Of a stretch of DNA of 64,000 nt, positions 53,117 to 63,490 are shown one piece after another; the first letter of the stretch is position 1; every line of letters starts with the position of its first letter. The notes beneath the pieces are model-generated. The model ran no database searches. It saw only the letters and a list, made by a program, of their open reading frames with translations, and was not told the DNA's origin. The stretch covers positions 12,246,873-12,310,872 of the forward strand of contig OY755173.1 in the NCBI GenBank assembly GCA_963576735.1, given 5' to 3'. Made by a program: the position numbers and the translations under genes. The DNA is from Bedellia somnulentella (taxonomy: Eukaryota; Arthropoda; Insecta; Lepidoptera; Bedelliidae).

Positions 53117-53466
53117 CAATCGTTTACGCCGTATATCCCCAAAGGGGTTGGCAGAGGTACTACTACTTCTGAATATCATGTGGTATTGTCACCTCGTGGT
53201 CAGAGTACCGACGTTTTGCCGCGACAGTGTACTCACGTGGTAGGGGGCAGGCAAATCGCCGTTTTGTACGAATACACTGTCACATGACAAAGTACAACAT
53301 AGCCATGTGGATTTCCTCACGCTGTTTTCCCTCACCGTTAACAACAATGATAATATCACCACGCATGACTTTAGAAAAGTCAAATTGGTGTAGGCCTGAC
53401 CCGAGATTTGAACCCTTATCGTCTGCGCGATAGGCGGTGTTCTACCCACTGAGCTATCTCGCTTCT
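53117..53466 (-). mobile_element. St SINE, full length, distinct tRNA head
   Basis: CGTTTACGCCGTATATCCCC, AAAGGGGTTGGCAGAGGTAC, to a head with GATTTGAACCCTTATCGTCT and CTACCCACTGAGCTATCTCG. On the minus strand the A box reads TAGCTCAGTGGGTAG, closer to a real tRNA than the other copies, so it may be an older or separate subfamily. Confidence 0.9.
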
Positions 53467-53879
53467 GTAAGTAGTAAAATCTGTAAGTAGACCCTTTACA
53501 TACAAAATACACAAAATTTGGTTTCGAACTATGCAATAGATACTAATAAACTGTAATTAAGTCGAAATAGAGTTTCATATTATAAACTGCACTGTCTTCT
53601 AAGCAACTACTGTTTAGCCTTGATATTAGAATGGTTCTATTTATCCATATCAATTATTTATATCAGCGACCATTTGATTAATACAATACTATTAGTGGGT
53701 TCAATATCTTTTCCGTCACTTTTTAATGAGAGTTGCAGTTAGTTTTTATATAGGTCTTGATGGTAATTACTGAGTGTTAAATTACAAGTGGTAAATGTCT
53801 TGGTTAAGTCATAGGTTTAATATTGTATTGGATTTACTCGTCTCGGATAGGACAAAAATACATCATAATTAATATTGTA
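53467..53879. other. AT-rich sequence, nothing recognised
   Basis: No family repeat; transition into Ra around 53870-53880 is gradual. Confidence 0.45.
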
Positions 53880-54228
53880 ATATTGTATCATAAAGATGAT
53901 ATTGTAAGAAAGATAGAAAAAGGAATGTTGAGATGGTTTGGGCACATAGAGAGGATGGATGATAGAAAATTGGTAAAAGGGATCTATAGAGCTAGTGTGG
54001 ATGGTAATGTTAGTAGAGGACGACCACGGAGAACACACTTAGACCAAATTGAGAGTTTGCTCAAAAAGGCTGGCGTCCGAAGTATGAAGAATAAAAGAGC
54101 ATGTATGAAAAGATTGATGGATGTAAACGAAGCTAGAGAGGTTTGTCAGGATCGTACGAAGTGGCGATCAATAATCTCTGCCTACCTCAATGGGAACTAA
54201 TGGCGTGAGTATATGTATGTTTGTATGT
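53880..54228 (+). pseudogene. Ra LINE 3' end, sense, longest copy
   Basis: Open frame (in phase with 53823-54200) that from about 53898 encodes DDIVRKIEKGMLRWFGHIER, DRKLVKGIYRASVDGNVSRG, THLDQIESLLKKAGVRSMKN, ACMKRLMDVNEAREVCQDRT and SAYLNGN, then stop and GCGTGAGTATATGTATGTTT. This is the C-terminal domain after the reverse transcriptase of an RTE-like LINE. The first 20 or so codons of the frame lie outside the element. AAAAGGAATGTT recurs right after the tail (54229-54240), so it may have inserted into an older Ra copy or duplicated its target. Confidence 0.75.
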
Positions 54229-54240
54229 AAAAGGAATGTT

Positions 54241-54637
54241 AAGCTGCATGTCGGCTATGTTTTAAAAGATATTTTTAGACCTAAAGTGGATGACAATATC
54301 AGGAATGGGGAGGATAACCATCGAGGCCCATAGACGAAGTATTGAAAGAGATTACTAAAGAAGTGTTTTAAATTATATGCTGTATATTTCATTTTTGTTA
54401 TGTTATAGTTTACAATGCACTAACACTGGTTTTAAAACAATTGTTGAAAAGTAAAACATTTAACTATAAAAACTAAATTTAATAAATGTTTAAAATAGAG
54501 TTAACTAATGCCTTAACACTACTTCAAAAGTGTCGATGCACTTTTTTCCATTTAAATATTTTAACAATGGAGACCAAATGATGACTAAAGCGAGTTAACA
54601 TAAATATAAATTAAATATTAACATAAATATTAATTAA
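54241..54637. other. AT-rich sequence, nothing recognised
   Basis: Ends in short TTAACATAAATATTAATTAA repeats next to the St insertion. Confidence 0.45.
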
Positions 54638-55012
54638 ACAACCGTGATAGCCCAGTGGGTAGAACACTCGGTTATCGTGCAAACGACTAGTGTTCAAATC
54701 CTGGGTCGGGCCTACACCAATTTGTCTTTTCTAAAGACATATGTGTGGTTAATTTATCATGGTTGTTAACGGTGAGGGAAAACATCGTGAGGAAACCCAC
54801 ATGGCTGAGTTGTACTTAGTCATGTGACAGTGTATTCGTACAAAACGGCGATAGGCCTGCCCCCTATCACGTGAGTACACTGTCCATGCAAAACGTGGGT
54901 ACTCTGAACACCAGGTGACAAAGTCACTAGATGTTCAGAAGTATTAGTACCTCTGCCAACCCCTTCGGGGATATTCGGCGTGAACGTTTATGTTTATGTT
55001 ATGTTATGTTAT
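54638..55012 (+). mobile_element. St SINE, full length, sense (reference)
   Basis: A box TAGCCCAGTGGG at 54648-54659 and B box TGTTCAAATCC at 54691-54701, 31 bases apart as in tRNA genes. Body to CTCTGCCAACCCC, hairpin CCCC-TTC-GGGG at 54960-54970, GGCGTGAACG, then a tail of TTATG units. AATTAAA on both sides (54632-54638, 55014-55020) may be the target duplication. Pol III transcription from the internal boxes is expected for such elements. Confidence 0.95.
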
Positions 55013-55138
55013 AAATTAAATTATGGTAAAAATATATTGTAAGAGTTCATCTTTTTCATTCTAAGTATTGGTAGTATTGGATGTTGTCTAAAACAGCCCA
55101 ATCGATACATTGTGAATAGATAAGAAATCTTAAAATAC

Positions 55139-55639
55139 ACAATTCGGTATGCAAAGTTTCACCAAATTGATGCTAATTACAAAACCATTTCAAGATATTA
55201 TGTTATTAACCAATATTTTCTTGGAATGAAATCAAATAAAGCTAAGATGACTGTTATTTTATAAAGAAACTGTAACAGTGTTTGACCTTCAATGTCATTT
55301 CAAAGACATTCGTTTTTGCAGTTAATTAATAAAATAACGAAAATCATAGGTTTATTAATTACGAAATACTATAAAATATTATTGAAATCACAAATTCGTG
55401 TATTTTTTTGCAATCAGCAACATTTTTTTAAACATTTCCGTTCAATTCCATGTCGCTACGTGATTCTTTCTATCGATGACGTCATTGAGAACAAAAGTTG
55501 AACAATCTTTAAAAAATCATAAATTTACAATTATTCATTTTAAATGAAAAATATTCAAATCAGTCTTTTATTTTCATGTTTGCTATTGAATAAAAATATT
55601 TAGTAAATACCAAAAAAAAAACTTTGCATACCGAATTGT
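55139..55639. mobile_element. Element with 21-bp terminal inverted repeats (about 500 bp)
   Basis: ACAATTCGGTATGCAAAG at 55139 is matched by CTTTGCATACCGAATTGT ending at 55639; the perfect inverted repeat is 21 bp. No transposase is encoded (longest frame 69 codons, no domain). Family unknown; the flanking bases do not show a clear duplication. Confidence 0.75.
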
Positions 55640-55670
55640 AATGAAAATTTAAATATCATTTAATTAATGT

Positions 55671-55911
55671 ATACATACATACATCCATATACTTACGGCC
55701 ATAAATCCCAAAGATGGTTAGCCAGAACTTCAGAGTTAGAAACTCCTCAACCTATAAATAAAGTATCGTTGGTGATGGATCTCCAACCGCATCGCCCAAA
55801 AACCACTTAAGAAAAGCCCCATACCCAACCCCAACCCTAAGTTGCCTCTTACGACACACGTGGGTATAAAGGGGTAGTGGCCTTCTAAGCCTGCACTACT
55901 ACACGGCAACT
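55671..55911 (-). mobile_element. Sa SINE, diverged, full span
   Basis: CATACATACATCCATATACT tail, TTAGCCAGAACTTCAGAGTT, then a deletion before ATAAAGTATCGTTGG, GGATCTCCAACCGCATCGCC, a CAACCC duplication, AAGTTGCCTCTTACGACAC, and head CTAAGCCTGCACTACTACAC. Confidence 0.85.
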
Positions 55912-55936
55912 ATCAATATATGTTTATATATGGCGT

Positions 55937-56023
55937 ATCGTGTACTTAGCATATCACTATCCCATTTCTGCCCATGAGTACTGTAAGCAGCGACAAAGGG
56001 TACGAAGGTTTTTCAAAAGGAGA
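55937..56023 (+). mobile_element. Sa SINE head, old
   Basis: GTGTACTTAGCATATCACTA, CCCATTTCTGCCCATGAGTA, GTAAGCAGCGACAAAGGGTA. Faces the previous copy head to head. Confidence 0.6.
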
Positions 56024-56742
56024 GAAGTTGTAAATTTGAACCTACTAAAGTGTTTGACCATGTACTACTACAAGTGAATACTGTGAATACTTATGTCTAA
56101 AAATTTCGTATGTTATTTTTGAAACTAAACTAGTGGGCATCACAGCCCAAAAATCAGGTCATATTGTCATGGATAACACCAAAATTGACTCACACTTGCA
56201 TACAGAATGTCTGTAGAATTAAATAACTATATCTGTATGAGAAAAAAATAATTTCCGTGAATGTGGTTTGTAACATATTATCGTTCAGACAAATGGCCAC
56301 AAACATGACTAATTTGGCTTGTTGAATTTTCCCGCAGAGGCAAATGTATTCTTGAGTTCCGTGAATCATGATGATAATTTATTCTCTAAAACCAATTGAT
56401 TCTCTCTGGCGGCACTAGAAAATACTAAAACCTACTTTCTAAACCTGTTCCTAAGGATTTTGAACTTTGGAAATGAATATGGTCATATTGTGTTTTCATA
56501 ATTTGATAGAATTCATTTTCAAACCAGTGTTTTTGACTTTCAAACTGCAAAACGTAATAAAAGCATAAGAATTGTTATTTTGCAGTATATTGTTTGTTAC
56601 TTAGAGTTGCATATTTTTAACTGTTTATTTACCATTGAAAGATGTTAAATTTCAAGTAGAACAGGGTATACTGACTGCTTTTAATGTTCATCCTTATTCT
56701 TAAATATATAAGTAGTAAAAAGTGGTAATATTAAACTTTGGT
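56024..56742. other. AT-rich unique sequence
   Basis: No repeat or ORF recognised. Confidence 0.45.
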
Positions 56743-56788
56743 TGTACAAAATGGGTTGGTGCTATGCTAAGCCGACACTACACAGCAT
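56743..56788 (-). mobile_element. Sa SINE head fragment
   Basis: AAAATGGGTTGGTGCTATGC, TAAGCCGACACTACACAGCA: only the first 45 bases of Sa, well conserved, at the start of a longer open frame. Confidence 0.75.
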
Positions 56789-57181
56789 GCATTTCTACGC
56801 TAGAAACGCCGTGTTGGTTATCCAAAACTGTGACAGTATCTTAATGACTGCCGCGAGAAAACTAAAACCAGGCGCAACGAACAAGCATGTCTCTCGAAGC
56901 ATGGAGACGCTGGTAAATAGGTTAATGCCACTGGTACAAAGTCATGGTTTATGCCATGACTAACTTTACTTTAAAACACCGAATTTATGTTGTTTTTATA
57001 TCATGAATTTCGAATAAGTATTTCAAAGTGATGCTACATTATCTATGCGATACCTAGTATAGTATTATTATTTAGATATCTGTGTCGTTACCACGTTATC
57101 CTAGTGCCGTTTAGTACTTCGTATACATTAGATACTTCAAATGCTTAAGTATATGTTTAACCAATGCTTGACGAAATATTT
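56789..57181. other. Unidentified open stretch, then AT-rich DNA
   Basis: 56789-56963 continues a frame with GC-richer codons (NCDSILMTAARKLKPG, TNKHVSRSMETLVNRL) and a stop at 56961. It looks more protein-like than other short frames here but I recognise no family. Confidence 0.25.
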
Positions 57182-57425
57182 CTTACTTACTTACTTATAC
57201 TCACGCCCATTATTCCCATTGGGGTAGGCAGAGACTATCGATCGCCACTTAGTACGATCTTGACAAACCTCTCTTGCTTCCCTTACATTCATTATTCTTC
57301 TCATACATGCTCTTTTATTCTTCTCATTTCGGACCCCCGCCTTTATAAGAACGTTTTCTATCTGGTCAAGAAACGTTTTACGAGGCCGTCCTCTACTCAC
57401 AATCCCATCCACATCCTATCCTATG
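57182..57425 (-). pseudogene. Ra-related LINE 3' end with a different tail
   Basis: Antisense. The tail is (AAGT)n (CTTACTTACTTACTTATACT) rather than (ATGT)n. The minus-strand frame encodes VSRGRPRKTFLDQIENVLIK, NEKNKRACMRRIMNVREARE and SIVSAYPNGN. A clear sister subfamily of Ra with about three quarters of residues shared in this part. Confidence 0.75.
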
Positions 57426-59051
57426 TAAATTTGAGGTATGTTCGGCCAATGATTAGAGCAACCTTTTAATGTTTAATCGTTATTTTGCTTTGCAAAAATT
57501 CAATGGATTCGTATGGTTTTCCAAGGTATCGATAATATAAGTAATTTGTTCAACAATATAACCATTGACACAACAATACCTCTATCATTATTGTAAAAAT
57601 CTCACACATTGCTATTGCTAGATAACAACTGTTTACGCCCAGAAATGCGATTTCTCTTATTCAACTTAATTCATTATTAATTATATGCTAACCTTGGCTC
57701 AAGTCTTAGTTATTTCCTTAACCCGAGGGTGTTATGACGAACAATGACTTCATATCAACCGCAACCAAAATACTGATGAGCATTTTCAACAATGCTTTTG
57801 ACCTTGGAATAATGCGGGTCTATACAATTAAACTTTAACTATTCGATGAGATAAGTCTAAGAGTTATTATTACTGTATATAAAAAACAGACAAATGGTTA
57901 AGTACAAAACTAAAAAAGTAATTTGGATCCAACTTTTTACCATCCACCGATTTAGTGTATCTTTACTGAAGGTAAAGTTTGTAATGTAGTTTTCTTTCAA
58001 CGAAACTGATGCACTTAAGTATAAAACAATGTTATTCCAAAGTTACCTTGAATGTTTATACTCCCTTAGAATCAACCTTGCTATTAACGCAATGGCTGGC
58101 CTGGGCGCTCGTTCTTTATTGTATGAAATCATGCGTTTAAAAGGGAATAATGACTCCTTTTTTGCCGGCAATTGCGACTCGGCTCAAGCACTAAGAGTTC
58201 CTGACCATTATAAGAATGATACAAAAGTAAATTCTTGCAATTCAGGCTCTTCCCCCTGAAGTATGGAATTTATTATAACAATTCATATTTGGGGAAAATA
58301 ATAAGATATTTATTATGTCAACATTTCAAATGGCCTTCTATTACCGCTATCAATGTCGGACAACAATATTCAAAATAATAACGTTTGTAGTGTTGAAGAC
58401 TTCTTATTTATTTATTTAATCCTTTTATTTTTGACAACGTGGCAACAGAAACACAACATCTTTATAAAAAAAACAGTATCTATATATCGCGGTTCATGAA
58501 CGAGATATAGCCTGGTGACAGTCAGATGGATAGATATATTGCAGAGTCTTAGTAATAGGATTCTGTTTTGCCTTTTTATTACAAAGAGTGAATTGCTTAT
58601 ACTGATTGTTAATTACCCAAGTGTTACTCCGCTGATTCCCACCAAACGTAGCAAAGTATCACGATCAAGATGATTTCCATCAAACGAGTTTCAACACATA
58701 TCTGCCATTATTCTCTGCGCTCCGACCGGAGAAGTTTCACACGCCATCGCTTTTATGTATCATATCTATAGAATTAAAAACACACCACGGTCATTATCAT
58801 TGCATAAATAGTTGCACAGTCTATTCCCGTGGAAATGATACATCTTATTTAAAAACAAACATACATTTTCACACCTTATATCGAAAAAGTGTAGTCGAGC
58901 TAGTAATTTTTCTAAATATTGAGCAAGCCGTTATCACCTGCATAGCTAGTAAGAGCAACCTTTTAACTAGATATCACGTGGTATAAAACAGCCATCTCTT
59001 TCGCACTTACTCTAATCTCATTCTAAACGATATCGCGACGACAAAATAGGT
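57426..59051. other. AT-rich unique sequence
   Basis: A 76-codon frame at 58029-58259 (INAMAGLGARSLLYEIMRLK) is unrecognised and unsupported by splice or promoter signals. Confidence 0.4.
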
Positions 59052-59256
59052 TAAAGTCAGTAGAGAACACAAACGGAGGACACATTTAGATACAATGGAT
59101 AATGTGCTCAAAAAGGAATGCTACCTAGGAGAGAAGAATAAAGGGCACGCATGAAAATATTGACGAATGTAAACAAAGTTCTGTAAATTAAGGTTTGCCA
59201 TAGGATCGTACCAAGTGGCGATTGATGGTGCCTACCGCAAATATATGTATGTTTGT
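59052..59256 (+). mobile_element. Ra LINE 3' fragment, old, sense
   Basis: GTCAGTAGAGAACACAAACG, GACACATTTAGATACAATGG, GAATAAAGGGCACGCATGAA, GGATCGTACCAAGTGGCGAT, tail ATATATGTATGTTTGTAA. Frames broken in several places. Confidence 0.7.
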
Positions 59257-59384
59257 AAATTAAAGTTCACACTTGGCATTGTAGTTGTTATAGCTAAAAT
59301 ACTATTCAACTAAACTTTGGTAGAGACAGACATAATCAACGCAACAGGCCAGGCATCCGTTTTAGTTGGGAACTCAGCCACGCA

Positions 59385-59465
59385 TTACAGTATGAAACTC
59401 TGCGCCATATGGGTTCTCTAACGACGTTGTCTCCATTACTTAACTTATGAGATATATGTAAGGAT
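59385..59465 (-). mobile_element. St SINE internal fragment, old
   Basis: GCCATATGGGTTCTCTAACG, ACGTTGTCTCCATTACTTAA resemble the antisense GCCATGTGGGTTTTCTCACG and ATGTTTTCCCTCACCGTTAA block. Confidence 0.5.
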
Positions 59466-59810
59466 TAAATTCGCCATAACCTGAACTTTATCATGGAAAA
59501 CACAACAAATTTGATAAGGTGAAATACTATCATTTACTCTACCATTGCATGTAAAGTTATATGCAATTCACTTAATATACAAAAGGAAAAAACTATGTCC
59601 ATTACATTTCCTACTTTTACGCGAAATAAATTGTACGTGGAAGTGTAAGTTAACTTGTTATCATGCGTATAAGATTTACTTTCTCTATATTCCAGATATG
59701 GTAGTAAGTTGAATAAAAAACGTTACAAAAAGCATTAGTGTTACATTGCCTTATTGGTGCTTCGACCAAAATTAGCTATTCAATCATTTAGATCTGATCT
59801 CGGCGATCAT
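59466..59810. other. AT-rich sequence, nothing recognised
   Basis: No family repeat. Confidence 0.45.
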
Positions 59811-60060
59811 TTACGTTGGCGTAGAACACGAGGTGGCGCACCTGTCGTCGAGCATTTGTGATGTGATGGCGAGCCGGCGCCATGACAGTCGGCCCGTTAT
59901 GTCATTCCAGTGTAATAACGCGCTATACCATCCCGCGCTCACGTGTGATCCATCCATCACCAACATCACGTTACTTGCGACTAATTCCGCATTCGTAAAC
60001 ATACTACTGTTCATTGTGCACAGCTTTTTCCGTTATGTTGTTCAAATCGAGTATTGAGAC
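59811..60060. promoter_or_regulatory. GC-rich patch, candidate conserved non-coding element
   Basis: GGTGGCGCACCTGTCGTCGA (with E-box CACCTG), GATGGCGAGCCGGCGCCATG (a palindromic stretch), CGCTCACGTGTGATCC (E-box CACGTG) and GACTAATTCCGC. Open frames exist on both strands (67 and 74 codons) without domains. Confidence 0.35.
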
Positions 60061-60899
60061 GGACATTTTATTTTGTACGTGCCTTTTCCAAGAATATGAC
60101 AGCTTATTCGTGAGATATTACGGTTTCTTGTCATAACTTCACTTTTTCTTTAGAATTATATAAAACTGCTGAATAATAGAAATGTATATTCCGCTCCTGG
60201 TTTTTAAATTTGTAGAGTTCCCAAGCAAAAAAGTATAATTGGTAGTTATACCTGTTCACTTTTAGTTCTTTATTACTAATTTGTGAATTTATAAAAAAGC
60301 AAATACAATAATCGTTTAAGTTACTGCTATCATTCTCAAGAACTTTGAAAGCAACATCTAGGAGCTTAAAAAATAAAATTTAACTTTAAGATATCGAATA
60401 GTGCTGTTAATACAGAGTTATTAGTTTGCGATCAAAAATTTAGAAGCATGCAACAGCCAGAACTGTGCGAGCTTTGAGGAAATAAACAATTCAAGCTTAC
60501 TGTTATGTTTTGGTGTAAGGTTCTTCAATTACTTTCAGTAACTTTTTACACTCAGACGTAAGACAACTCAGAGATTCTTTACGCGAAACTCAATTGTTTC
60601 TTTGGTTTTCAAAAAAAACTTTACATAAAATTATAACCTTATTAATTACGGGTAGGTGAAGTAGTAACAACCTTATAATATTAAGAATCAAGCAGATACA
60701 AAAAAGCAACGCGTAATAACAGTTCTGGTTTTTAATAAATAATGTCATTCCCTAGCCTTACTTAGTTCTTTTCTAATAGGTAATGCTGTAATGATAAAGA
60801 TTCCCGATGAGTAGAAAAAGGATTCTTAGTTAGTAGAGGATTCTGTGGTCGCTGTTTTTCATCATATTTTAATTACTGACAACAGCAATCATATCAGAC
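60061..60899. other. AT-rich unique sequence
   Basis: No gene or repeat recognised. Confidence 0.45.
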
Positions 60900-61260
60900 A
60901 GTTATCATATCTGGGGCACGGCAGTGCCCCCGCCAAGTCGAGCGCGACGCAAGCACCGTCGTACCATCCTTGTCTGGATTTGACGCTGAAATTTTCGTCA
61001 CCTAGAAATTCGTAATTCACACTTGAAATCCAAAATTTCAAGTCGGTAAATCAATTAATTCCGAAGCTAAGCTAATGCAAAGTTTCGCATTTTCGACACT
61101 GATTGACTCACTGGTCATCAAAATAGAACTAGTACTTCCCATAGACCTAGAGAGCTGAAATTTGGTACAGAGGTAGATTTTAACGCCCACATAAAGAAAT
61201 CAGAACAAGGTTTATGGAAGATCTGAACTACCTGGTGACGCTGATGAGAAAATATAATAA
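60900..61260. repeat. Possible old transposon remnant
   Basis: GGCACGGCAGTGCCCCCGCC (a small stem) then GACTCACTGGTCATCAAAAT, TAGACCTAGAGAGCTGAAAT and TTGGTACAGAGGTAGATTTT. Segments of this type are frequent in insect repeats as I remember them; only one copy is present here, so the call is weak. Confidence 0.3.
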
Positions 61261-61423
61261 GAGTACTGCCAAACTATAAAAAGCGTATTTACGAGAAATA
61301 GTAGTAGATTAACTGTATTCTACTCAATATATAAAAATGTTCTGTCCAATAATAATTATTATTTATGTAATAGCACTCGGCCGCGGCTTCACTCACGTTA
61401 TTTAGCATTAGTACCAGTACTCG

Positions 61424-61440
61424 TCACTAGATGGCGCTGG
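61424..61440 (+). promoter_or_regulatory. CTCF-like site
   Basis: TCACTAGATGGCGCTGG fits the insect CTCF core (C-A-C/x-AG-A/G-T/G-GGCGC) very well. The upstream CGGCCGCGGCTTCACTCACG resembles lepidopteran transposon sequence, so the site may be repeat-borne. Confidence 0.4.
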
Positions 61441-61559
61441 CTGTATTTTAAATCCTTATTTATTTACACATTTAAAAGTTTTATTTCATGTATTTTAAAG
61501 ATTTGAGAAGTCGTGGAGTTTATTTTTATTTGATTTCACAAGATAATATAATAATAAAA

Positions 61560-61720
61560 ATATGTAACCATTCAATCAGTCTAGGTCCTGTCAAAAAGAA
61601 GTGAAATCCCACCAAAAACCTTCTGTAAAAAACCAGCCAAGTCTCGATTCGATAGAGCTGCTTGTTTGTCTCGAAAAAGTACTGAAATCTCTAAAATAAG
61701 TGGAGCCAAGTCTACTAATT
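61560..61720. repeat. Possible dispersed repeat
   Basis: GTGAAATCCCACCAAAAACC, GTAAAAAACCAGCCAAGTCT, then GAGCCAAGTCTACTAATTTT. AGCCAAGTCT occurs twice about 80 bp apart. Recalled as a common lepidopteran repeat type; not verifiable here. Confidence 0.3.
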
Positions 61721-61780
61721 TTAACTATTGTTAAATGTATTATTTATTGTTTAGTATGTTTTACAAAGAGAAATACGTTT

Positions 61781-61922
61781 TGCCGTGTAGTACCGGCTTA
61801 GAATTTCCCTTTCTACTCAGGAGTTTCTGAGGGTATGGGGCATTTTTAAGTGGTTTTTGGGCGACTCGGTTGGAGACCCATCACCAATGATACAAGCACT
61901 TTATATTTACCATCTTGTCCCA
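61781..61922 (+). mobile_element. Sa SINE, 3' truncated, old
   Basis: GCCGTGTAGTACCGGCTTAG, GGTTTTTGGGCGACTCGGTT, GGAGACCCATCACCAATG (B-box-like GGTTGGAGACC retained), ACCATCTTGTCCCACAT. Confidence 0.75.
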
Positions 61923-63258
61923 CATTTATATAGTTACAGGGATAGTCAAAATTAGTGGTTAAAACTGATAAAATAAAGTGATCGAACACCAACTAATCCT
62001 CTATTGCATATGCTCTAAGTGCCAAAGGTTACATACATGTTTTTTTTTATGTTTTAATATGTAAATATGTCCATCATCATATTTTTGTACGTCTATGCAT
62101 TATTGCAAGAGCGCCAGATATATTGACCTGTATTGTATCGTACTTAAAGGACACATAAGTAACATATTAGTGTATGCACGACATTTTCTAAGTTTAATAT
62201 TTCTGGTAGTCCTTATTATTTTCTAAAGCTTTAATATTCAATCACAAAGTAGATTTGTCTTGGATTTAAGGCATGATTAGTGCTGCCGCGAGGTGTTGGG
62301 TGATAATAGTACTTTTTCACTTCTTCTCAAAAGTTCACTTCAAGACGGATTTACAAGATTTTTGAGTTTTGTTAGTCAGCGATGCTGCAAGCAATTTAAC
62401 TAACAATGCCGTATATCTTTCGCCTTACTACAGCTGGTAGCTGGGAAATTATTGATTGTGACCTTTCTTGATTAAATCCTTACCCTGTCTCTGACTTTTG
62501 ATATATTACCATAAGTATAACTTAAAAATAAGAAATAAATTTAGGCCATTTTACTTAGCAGTTAGCTACATAAAAGTTCATCTAATGGCCTTTGGCTATA
62601 AAGATGTACTGCGTCGGCGTACTAATAAGTAAAGTTTCTCAAGAGAGAAACGCCGAGAACTGCATTGTTTCCATTCAACTTTCGGTAGTAGTCGGCAGCA
62701 GGGGCACGTTGTGAAAGTGAATTGTACAATAAGCTGGCGTAGGATACTCCAGTATGTTTTATGCATGGCTTGAGAAGTGTTTTACGCTCGATTTGATAGT
62801 GGTTGCTGAATGGCCTGACACGCAAGAATTTGCCGGATATATTATAAGCGATTTATTGAAATAATAATTGAATGCTTCGTTTTATGTTTTTGTAGGAACC
62901 AGAAAATAGAGAAACTATTTGTACATTAACCAGTTTTTTTGTGTATTTTTAATAGCCTTTTCGGATGCGCACCATTAACTCTAACATCTGTAATAGCGAA
63001 ATGCAAATTTTTGATAATGTCAGCACAACATAGTAAAATCAGGTTTGATAAAGTAGACAATTTTCTGTCAATGAACTCTATAACTATAGTTTAATTTAGT
63101 CGTTATAAATCCATTATGTTTTGAATTATGAACCTATGCATTCAAACGAGTTCCATTATTATTTAATTACTACAACGTTCATACCATTGTTTACATGTTG
63201 CAATACGCTTTACGTTCAATCAGTTAATTAACAAACCCTTTATTTCTACGAGTTGTAC
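61923..63258. other. AT-rich unique sequence
   Basis: No repeat family; short minus-strand frame at 62622-62825 without a domain. Confidence 0.45.
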
Positions 63259-63490
63259 CTGTGTAGTATCGGCTTATAATAGCACTGATCCTTTTCTGCC
63301 CGCGTGTATATGTATAGGTATCGCGCGATTTGACTAGGTAGATAGTAAGGGAATGTGACTGAAATCACCAATCACCCTTTATGTTACAATCATTTCCCCA
63401 TTAAATTTCCAAAAGTGGTTGAGGAATTTCGAATTATGAATTTCTGGCTACCACTGTTTTTTGGATTTATAGCTTTGGTATATAAATGAA
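63259..63490 (+). mobile_element. Sa SINE, old, full span
   Basis: TGTGTAGTATCGGCTTATAA, a rearranged middle, AATCACCAATCACCCTTTAT, AATTTCCAAAAGTGGTTGAG, TCTGGCTACCACTGTTTTTT, GGTATATAAATGAATG in place of the tail. Confidence 0.75.

Noticed and set aside
53189..53536. 115-codon minus-strand frame
   Set aside because: Lies in an St SINE and its flank; no domain.
54646..54715. Possible functional tRNA genes at St heads
   Set aside because: A and B boxes are present but the acceptor and anticodon stems do not pair and the sequence continues into a repeated SINE body.
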